Notes under the pieces: model-generated
What the model was told of the DNA's origin: nothing
The model's input: only the letters and a program-made list of their open reading frames with translations
Databases searched by the model: none
Assembly: GCA_019347585.1 (NCBI GenBank)
Contig: JAHWLC010000046.1
Location: forward strand, 1-7,953
From: Actinomycetota bacterium
Lineage (GTDB): Bacteria > Actinomycetota > Acidimicrobiia > Spongiisociales > ZC4RG35
DNA: 7,953 bases
Direction: 5' to 3'
Position numbers and translations under genes: made by a program
In this document: positions 1 through 4,729 of the stretch, piece by piece
Numbering within the stretch: position 1 is the stretch's first letter
Layout of the letters: the number at the start of each line of letters is the position of its first letter

Positions 1-303
1 CCGGGATCGCGACAGGATCCGGCTCAGGCGGCAGCCAGGAAAGAGGCGCGCGACCTGCATCGCCGATCCATAGAGGCGGTGGACGTAGTGGTGCGGACCG
101 GCGAAGCCACGGCGGGCCAGCCGTCTGCACAGGTCCTTCTCGAACCCGGTCACCCCTTCCAGGGAGGGGAGCACGAAGACGACCGGGAACCGGCCCTCCT
201 CGTCGGGCCGCGAGATATAGCCGGTGCGATGACCGGATCCCACCGGGATCGGCCACGAGCCGTACATGATCGGATATGTGCCCTCGTGGGGGAGCACGGC
301 CAC
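1..303 (-). CDS. Dienelactone hydrolase-like alpha/beta hydrolase, N-terminal part (runs off the window)
   Basis: The reading frame stays open from GTG 303 to the window edge, giving 101 visible codons. I chose GTG 303 because a perfect GGAGGT (complement of 310-315) lies six bases upstream. The frame is open further upstream, with an ATG at 378, but that start has no ribosome binding site. The product begins MAVLPHEGTYPIMYGSWPIP and continues with a Y-I-S-R-P-D-E-E-G segment, a hydrophobic strand (FPVVFVLPSLEG, about residues 36-47) and FEKDLCRRLARRGFA. This is the usual opening of dienelactone-hydrolase-family proteins: beta strand, oxyanion-loop region, then the first helix. The catalytic Cys/Ser, Asp and His would lie beyond the window, so the active site cannot be judged. 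After RRGFA the expected 'VVAPDLY'-type strand is not obvious, although third-position GC still favours this frame. The gene is divergent from the LCP gene. Substrate unknown; related enzymes are soluble hydrolases. Confidence 0.7.
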   Translation of the reverse strand, partial: MAVLPHEGTYPIMYGSWPIPVGSGHRTGYISRPDEEGRFPVVFVLPSLEGVTGFEKDLCRRLARRGFAGPHHYVHRLYGSAMQVARLFPGCRLSRILSRSR

Positions 304-423
304 GCTGAAACCTCCGATGCGACGAGCGAGACAATAGGCGAGGCGGGTATCGCTTCCCAGCCACGGAGAAGCCGACATCTGGTGGCGCCGGGAGAGCACT
401 AGTGTGAGCGAGGTCTCATCGAG
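304..423. promoter_or_regulatory. Divergent intergenic region between hydrolase and LCP genes
   Basis: These 120 bp separate the two divergent starts and must hold both promoters unless the starts are wrong. For the minus-strand hydrolase, a TATTGT hexamer (complement of 331-336) is a possible -10 element about 15 bases before the GGAGGT at 310-315, but no good -35 stands at the proper distance. For the LCP gene, GAGGT at 410-414 is a plausible ribosome binding site nine bases before ATG 424; I see no convincing -10/-35 pair. CACTAGTG at 397-404 is a short palindrome of unknown meaning. Confidence 0.35.
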
Positions 424-1688
424 ATGCCCAAACACACTGTCTCCTCTTCTTCGCGGCGCGGCATCCCCAAGTGGCTGAGGGTCACCATCATCTCGGTCCT
501 GGTGGCGGCCAATCTCGCCCTGCTCGGGGCGCTCTACTTCGTATGGGTGGGCGAGCGCGCCCTCTCCTCGGCCGGCACCGACGAAGCCGTCACCGGGGTC
601 CTCGACGAGAGCACGGGTGGAGACCTCACCATCCTCGTCGTCGGGTCCGACTCGCGTGAGGGCCTCGAGGACCTGAGCAACTTCGGCAGCGTCGGAGGAG
701 CCCGCGCCGACGTGGTCATGCTGATGAGGCTGGACGGCGCCACCAACAGCACCCAGATGCTGAGCATCCCCCGCGACCTCTGGGTCGACATCCCGGGACA
801 CGGGAAAGACAAGATCAACGCCGCCTACGCCTTCGGGGCCCCACCCTGATGGTGGAGACGGTGAAGGCCAATCTGGGGATACCGGTCAACCACTACATCG
901 AGATCGACTTCGTCGGGTTCCAATCCATGATCGACGAGCTCGGCGGGATCACCATCCACTTCCCCAACCCGGCCCGCGACCCGAAGTCGGGCCTGAACGT
1001 GGAGGCGGGGACGCAGCGCCTCGATGGGGAGATGGCCCTCGCCTACGCCCGCTCCCGCTCATATCAGGAGCTGCGGAACGGGCAGTGGGTCAGCGTCGAC
1101 GCCGACGACATCGGGCGTACCGCCCGCCAGCGCGAGGTGATCAGGGCGATGATGGCCGAGATGAAGAGCCCGAGCACGGTGGTCGAAGCCGGCTCGGCGA
1201 CATCGGCGCTGGCCCGGCACATGACCATCGACTCCAAGCTGGCCGAATCCTCCGCGGCCCGCATGGCCTGGAGCTTCCGCGGGGTGGTGGCCGGGGCCAG
1301 CGACGGGGCCACCCTCCCCACCCGGTCCGACAGCATCGACGGCGCGGCCGTGGAGATCATGGTCGAGCCCGACGCCAGCAACATGCTGGCCAACTTCCGG
1401 GCAGGTCAGCCGCTCGCCGGTGACCCGCTCCGGATACAGGTCCTCAACGGGAACGGAATCACCGGCGCCGCTGCCGAGATGGCCGACCGCCTCGAGGCCG
1501 AAGGCTTCGCCATCGGCGACGTCGGCGACGCCGGGAGCGGCGACTATTCGACCACCACCGTCATCGCCCGCGAGGGCAGCGACGCCGGGCAGCAGATCGT
1601 GGCCGCCCTCGGTTTTGGTGTAGTCGAAGCGGGGCCTGTCGCCAATGGCTTCGACGCCGTCGTCATCGTGGGGACAGACGCCGCCTAG
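424..1688 (+). CDS. LytR-CpsA-Psr (LCP) family envelope-polymer ligase with LytR_C domain, frameshifted
   Basis: LCP proteins transfer lipid-linked envelope polymers, such as arabinogalactan or teichoic-acid-like glycans, onto peptidoglycan at the outer membrane face. The gene reads as two pieces, 424-849 (141 aa) and 849-1688 (279 aa), joined by a one-base loss near 835-842. Restoring one G gives a continuous 421-aa protein. In that numbering: basic N-terminus, one membrane span at about 20-41, then an LCP domain with LTILVVGSDSR (68-78), ARADVVML, SIPRDLW (114-120, Arg117), KINAAYAFGGP (130-140), ALAYARSR (205-212) and DIGRTARQR (229-237). A LytR_C domain follows from about residue 337, with the VLNGNG motif. 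The Arg and Asp residues expected to bind polyprenyl pyrophosphate are present. Length and domain order are typical of actinobacterial LCP proteins. The UDP-glucose dehydrogenase gene follows 47 bp downstream on the same strand, fitting an envelope-polysaccharide role. The family call is firm; the specific polymer is unknown. Confidence 0.9.
835..842 (+). other. Frameshift site in the LCP gene (one G or C missing)
   Basis: The run GGGGCCCC here gives AFGAPP and then a stop at 847-849. Adding one G or C gives AFGGPTLMVETV, the expected continuation of the conserved LCP motif KINAAYAFGGP. The downstream frame opens with ATG 849, overlapping the stop as TGATG. The break lies inside the catalytic domain, so separate functional proteins are unlikely. 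A sequencing or assembly indel is the simplest reading; a real mutation is possible. Confidence 0.85.
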
Positions 1689-1697
1689 ACGGGCCGC

Positions 1698-1725
1698 TGG
1701 ACAGCCGGCTCGCATCGCATAGCAT
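1698..1725 (+). promoter_or_regulatory. Candidate sigma-70-type promoter for UDP-glucose dehydrogenase
   Basis: TGGACA at 1698-1703 matches the -35 consensus at five of six bases. A 16-bp spacer separates it from TAGCAT at 1720-1725, which matches the -10 consensus at four of six. The last base of the -10 lies 11 bases before ATG 1736, so the transcript would have a leader of only a few bases. This suggests separate transcription from the LCP gene. Assigned by eye only. Confidence 0.35.
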
Positions 1726-1735
1726 CGGGGGTCAC

Positions 1736-3010
1736 ATGGACATCGCCATCATTGGAGCCGGGTACGTCGGACTGGTCACTGCAGGTGGCCTCACCAATCT
1801 GGGCCATCGGGTCAGTGTGGGTGAGGTCGACGCCAATCGGGTGGAGCGGCTGCGCGCCGGAGAGGTCCCCATCTACGAGCAGGGCCTCGCCGACCTCCTC
1901 GGCCGTGCGCAGGAACGGGACCAGATCAGCTACCACGACTCCAATCTCGAAGCGGTGAAGGGATGCCGTTTCGTCTTCCTCTGTCTCCCCACCCCCGAGG
2001 GCGACGGCGGGCGCGCCGACCTGAGTTACATCCACACGGTGATCGACGAGCTCGCCAACGAGGTCGAAGACGACGCGCTCTTCGTGATCAAGTCCACGGT
2101 CCCTCCGGGCACGTCCATCTGGCTACGCAAGCGGCTCGCCGACCTGGGCAGCCCGGGACGGATCGTCTCCCATCCCGAGTTCCTCCGCGAGGGTCGGGCC
2201 GTCGAAGACTTCCTCGAGCCCGACCGGCTGGTGGTGGGTTCCTTCGACGCCGCCGACGCCGATGCGGTGGCCGGGCTGTACCGCAACATCGACACCACCG
2301 TGATCAAGACCGACCCCACCTCGGCGGAGATGATCAAGTACGCCTCCAACTCCTATCTGGCGGCGCGGCTCACCTTCGTCAACACCCTGGCCAATGTGTG
2401 TGAGGCGGTGGGCGCCGACGTCCTCGACGTGCTCAACGGGATGGGCCTCGACCACCGCATCGGCCCCCATTTCCTCCAGCCCGGACCGGGCTACGGCGGG
2501 TCCTGTTTCCCCAAGGACACGATCGCCCTCATCGCGGTGGCCGAGGACGCCGGTTACGACTTCGATCTGCTGCGATCGGTGATCAAGGCGGACGGCGAGC
2601 AGCGTCGCCGGGTGGCCGAGAAGGTGCGGCAGGCCGCCGGCGGCGGTCTGCGGGGCCGGCGGGTCGCCATGTGGGGGATCGCCTTCAAGGCGGGCACCGA
2701 CGACGTCAGGGAGTCGCCTGCCCTCCGCATCGCCGCACTCCTCCAGGAGGAGGGCGCCGAGGTCGTGGCCTACGACCCCGAGGCGAAAAGCGAGTTCGTG
2801 CGGAACGCCTCCAGCCCGGTCGCAGCCGCCCAGGGCGCCGACGTGCTCCTGGTCACGACCGAGTGGCCCGAGTTCTCCACGGTGGACATGAACGAGGTGG
2901 CCGCCGCCATGAAAGGCCATCGCGTCGTCGACGCCCGCAACCTCCTCGACCCCGCCGCGGTCCGTGCCTCCGGCCTCGACTACTGGGGACTGGGGCGGCC
3001 TGGGGTCTGA
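1736..3010 (+). CDS. ugd: UDP-glucose 6-dehydrogenase
   Basis: This cytoplasmic enzyme oxidises UDP-glucose to UDP-glucuronate with two NAD+, supplying uronic acid for capsule, glycolipid or envelope polysaccharide. The protein is 424 aa, the usual size for the bacterial family. The N-terminal Rossmann domain opens with the NAD-binding motif GAGYVG (7-12) and carries STVPPGT (120-126). The catalytic set is complete: Lys201 and Asn205 in EMIKYASNSYLA, and the nucleophile Cys257 in GPGYGGSCFPKD. These have the same mutual spacing as Lys204, Asn208 and Cys260 of the Streptococcus pyogenes enzyme, as I recall them. The C-terminal UDP-binding domain contains GIAFKAGTDDVRESPA and a VVAYDP strand. 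Reading through the UDP-glucose/GDP-mannose dehydrogenase family, the FKAGTDDVRESP and GYGGSCFPKD forms favour UDP-glucose as substrate. ATG 1736 is chosen because the Rossmann motif begins immediately after it; the G-run at 1727-1731 is a poor ribosome binding site. The gene lies 47 bp after the LCP gene and ends just before a long hairpin. Confidence 0.95.
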   Translation: MDIAIIGAGYVGLVTAGGLTNLGHRVSVGEVDANRVERLRAGEVPIYEQGLADLLGRAQERDQISYHDSNLEAVKGCRFVFLCLPTPEGDGGRADLSYIHTVIDELANEVEDDALFVIKSTVPPGTSIWLRKRLADLGSPGRIVSHPEFLREGRAVEDFLEPDRLVVGSFDAADADAVAGLYRNIDTTVIKTDPTSAEMIKYASNSYLAARLTFVNTLANVCEAVGADVLDVLNGMGLDHRIGPHFLQPGPGYGGSCFPKDTIALIAVAEDAGYDFDLLRSVIKADGEQRRRVAEKVRQAAGGGLRGRRVAMWGIAFKAGTDDVRESPALRIAALLQEEGAEVVAYDPEAKSEFVRNASSPVAAAQGADVLLVTTEWPEFSTVDMNEVAAAMKGHRVVDARNLLDPAAVRASGLDYWGLGRPGV

Positions 3011-3012
3011 AC

Positions 3013-3065
3013 GCGAACCCAGGGTTCTAGACGTCGGTAACCGGGGTCTAGAACCCTGGGTTCGC
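3013..3065. terminator. Perfect 20-bp inverted repeat between convergent genes, probable bidirectional terminator
   Basis: The left arm (3013-3032) and right arm (3046-3065) are exact reverse complements over 20 bases, separated by a 13-base loop (3033-3045) that itself holds the palindrome CGGTAACCG. The hairpin fills nearly all of the 57-bp gap between the ends of the UDP-glucose dehydrogenase gene (3010) and cofE (3068), so it can act on both strands. Neither side has a U-tract, as is common for actinobacterial terminator-like hairpins. Each arm also contains the odd palindrome GAACCCAGGGTTC (or its reverse complement) and TCTAGA, which hints at a repeated element as well as a terminator. 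Confidence 0.75.
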
Positions 3066-3067
3066 TA

Positions 3068-3765
3068 TTAGCGGAACAGGTCCTCGTCCACCGGCCGCAC
3101 CAGGTCGCGACCCCGGCCCTCGCCGCGGGGACCCTGATAGCCGCGGATGAGGGCCGCCGGGATCCCCGACGCCTTTCCCATGACCAGGTCGGCGGCCGCA
3201 GCCAGCTCGTCGGCCACCGCGATCTCGGTGACCTCCAGCTCCCGGCCCGACCAGTCCCTGGTCCCGATCAGGTCCTCGATCGCCTCGATGCCCGACACCC
3301 CATGGCGATATCGGTGAGACCGCGCCGCCACGGCCTCCCAAAGGTGTCCGAGATGATCACGCCAAGGGCGCACCCGAAATGGCGCTGGAGCCGCATCCGC
3401 AGCCGGTGGGCGGAACGGTCGGGGTCCTCGGGCAGGAGGATCATCGTCCCCGGGTCGGCATTGGAGCGATCGATCCCGGCATTGGCGCAGATGAAGCCGT
3501 GACGGGTCTCGGCGATGATCAGGTCGCCACGCCGGCGGACGATGGAGAGCGCCTCCTCCTCGACGAGCCTTCGCTTGAATTCCTCCTCGTCGCCCTCGAT
3601 CTGACGGACCGCCCCTTCGGCCTTGGAGACGATCTTGTGGGTGACCACGACGACGTCCCCCTGCTCGGGCTGCAGGGGCTCGAGCCCCGAGGCGAGGAGG
3701 GCGGCGAGGTCGTCGCCGGCCGAAACCCGGTCCATGCCGGCCACGGGGTGCACCTCGAGGCTCAC
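3068..3765 (-). CDS. cofE: Coenzyme F420-0:L-glutamate ligase (CofE), stand-alone, frameshifted
   Basis: CofE adds gamma-linked glutamates to F420-0 using GTP and divalent metal, in the cytoplasm. The gene reads as two pieces, 3765-3268 and an overlapping frame ending at 3068, linked by a one-base loss at 3298-3301. Restored length is 232 aa, near the usual 245-250. Family motifs in order: THKIVSKAEG (42-51), ETRHGFICANAGIDRSN (86-102), PGTMILLPEDPD (105-116), ISDTFGRPWRRGLTDIAMG (138-156), then after the shift VSGIEAIEDLIGTRD, ELEVTEIAVADELAAAADLVMGK and a terminal GRDLVRPVDEDLFR. The start is GTG 3765, overlapping the cofD stop as GTGA, with GGAG at 3777-3780 upstream; translational coupling to cofD is likely. 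Mycobacterial FbiB carries an additional C-terminal FMN/nitroreductase-like domain that reduces the dehydro intermediate. It is absent here, so that activity must be encoded elsewhere. Confidence 0.92.
3298..3301 (-). other. Frameshift site in cofE (one G missing on the coding strand)
   Basis: On the coding strand the run ATGGGGTGTCGG reads MGCRAS and ends at a stop at 3268. Adding one G gives MGVSGIEAIED, the expected CofE continuation, which stays open to the TAA at 3068-3070. The break falls inside a conserved region of the ligase. It is the same kind of lesion as the one in the LCP gene: a run of four G where five are expected. An indel artefact is more likely than a true pseudogene. Confidence 0.85.
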
Positions 3766-4679
3766 CAGGCCACGATCTCCCGGGCCAGGCGCCGGGCCTC
3801 CTCGGGATCCTCGATCAGGGTCGGGGTGGACAGGATGTCGATATCCTCGCCGATCCCCTCGACCTCCCCCGGGTCGTCGCTCTCGTCGATCACCAGCCCG
3901 TCGAGCAGACCGCGGTAGGCCTCCACCACGCCCGCATTCCCCGGGGGCAGGCCAAGCGAGGCCATGACCCGGGCGGCGGGCCCCTTCACCGTCCTGCCCC
4001 CGATCAGCGGGCTCACCGCCACCACTCTGGGGTGGGTGGCGACAGCCTCCCTGATCCCGGGGATGGAGAGGATCGGCCAGATGGAAAGCGGGGGGTTGGA
4101 GGGCCCGATCACGACCACATCGGCATCGGCGACCCCGTCGAGCACCCCGGGCGCGGGCTTGGCGTCTTCGGCGCCCTCGAAGCGGAGCGCGGCCACGGTG
4201 TCCTCGGCGCGTCTGGCGACGAAGTACTCCTGGAACGCCAGCTCCTCACCGCCCTCAATCCGCACCATGGTCCGCACCGGCTCGTCGCTGGCCGGAACGA
4301 CCAGGGTGGCCACGCCAAAGGCGGTGCAGACCTCGACGGTCACCGTGGAGAGGCTCGCCCCTTCCGCGAGCCGTCTCGTCCGATACACGTTGACGGCGAG
4401 GTCGAGGTCTCCGAGGCGGAAGCTGGTGTCCACCCCGAAACGGGCGAGCTCGTCGTTGAACCGGAAGCTGTCCCCGGCCCGTCCCCACCCCAGCGGGCCC
4501 TCCACTCCGGCCAGGGTGTACACCACGGTGTCGAGGTCGGGTGAGACGGCGAGACCGTGGACCAGGTCGTCGTCGCCCACGTTGACCACGATGGTGAGGT
4601 CCACGTCCTCGAGGGCAGCCAGCCCCACGCCGAGCCTGGCGCCACCAACTCCTCCGCAGAGCTCGACGACCCGCATCAC
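3762..4679 (-). CDS. cofD: 2-phospho-L-lactate (or phosphoenolpyruvate) transferase CofD/FbiA
   Basis: CofD transfers the phospho-lactyl or phosphoenolpyruvyl group from its guanylylated donor to the deazaflavin Fo, making F420-0 or dehydro-F420-0. In actinobacteria the phosphoenolpyruvate route is the better supported one. The protein is 305 aa, close to the usual 310-330. Family motifs: GGVGGARL (9-16), VNVGDDD (32-38), DLDTVVYTL (48-56), GWGRAGDSFRFNDEL, IGPSNPPLSIWPILSIPGIREAV and, near the C-terminus, GGRTVKGPAARVMASLGL. The acidic and Gly-rich motifs expected to hold metal and nucleotide are intact. Two adjacent starts are possible, GTG 4679 and ATG 4676; I cannot separate them, and GGGCGG just upstream (complement of 4681-4686) is a weak ribosome site. 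The stop overlaps the cofE start by four bases. The gene is divergent from the glycosyltransferase gene. Confidence 0.95.
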   Translation of the reverse strand: MMRVVELCGGVGGARLGVGLAALEDVDLTIVVNVGDDDLVHGLAVSPDLDTVVYTLAGVEGPLGWGRAGDSFRFNDELARFGVDTSFRLGDLDLAVNVYRTRRLAEGASLSTVTVEVCTAFGVATLVVPASDEPVRTMVRIEGGEELAFQEYFVARRAEDTVAALRFEGAEDAKPAPGVLDGVADADVVVIGPSNPPLSIWPILSIPGIREAVATHPRVVAVSPLIGGRTVKGPAARVMASLGLPPGNAGVVEAYRGLLDGLVIDESDDPGEVEGIGEDIDILSTPTLIEDPEEARRLAREIVAW

Positions 4680-4689
4680 ACCGCCCAGT

Positions 4690-4719
4690 ATTGATCAGAT
4701 TCCCGTGCCGGTTCACAAT
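4690..4719. promoter_or_regulatory. Overlapping divergent promoters for cofD-cofE and the glycosyltransferase gene
   Basis: On the plus strand, TTGATC (4691-4696) and CACAAT (4714-4719) are spaced by exactly 17 bases, each matching four of six consensus bases. On the minus strand, TTGTGA (complement of 4713-4718) and ATCAAT (complement of 4690-4695) are also 17 bases apart, matching four and three of six. The -35 of each promoter lies on the -10 of the other, framed by an ATTG...CAAT inverted repeat. The last -10 base is 11 bases from ATG 4730 on one side and 11 from GTG 4679 on the other, so both transcripts would have very short leaders. By eye only; matches are modest. Confidence 0.4.
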
Positions 4720-4729
4720 GGCACACCGC

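Noticed and set aside
79..402. Plus-strand 107-aa open frame before the LCP gene
   Set aside because: It lies antisense to the hydrolase gene and its upstream region, has no ribosome binding site and no recognisable motif, and the minus-strand frame shows clear family motifs plus a perfect GGAGGT.
835..849. Programmed -1 ribosomal frameshift in the LCP gene
   Set aside because: No canonical slippery heptamer is in the right frame (codons TTC GGG GCC CCA), and LCP proteins are not known to use frameshifting. An indel is simpler.
849..1688. Independent gene starting at ATG 849
   Set aside because: It would begin in the middle of the LCP catalytic domain, lacking the membrane anchor and the key SIPRD arginine. 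It is the downstream half of the broken gene.
1692..1709. Short hairpin after the LCP stop (GCC-GCT / AGC-C-GGC) as a terminator
   Set aside because: The stem is about six pairs with a bulge and no U-tract, and it overlaps a better candidate -35 box. Too weak to call.
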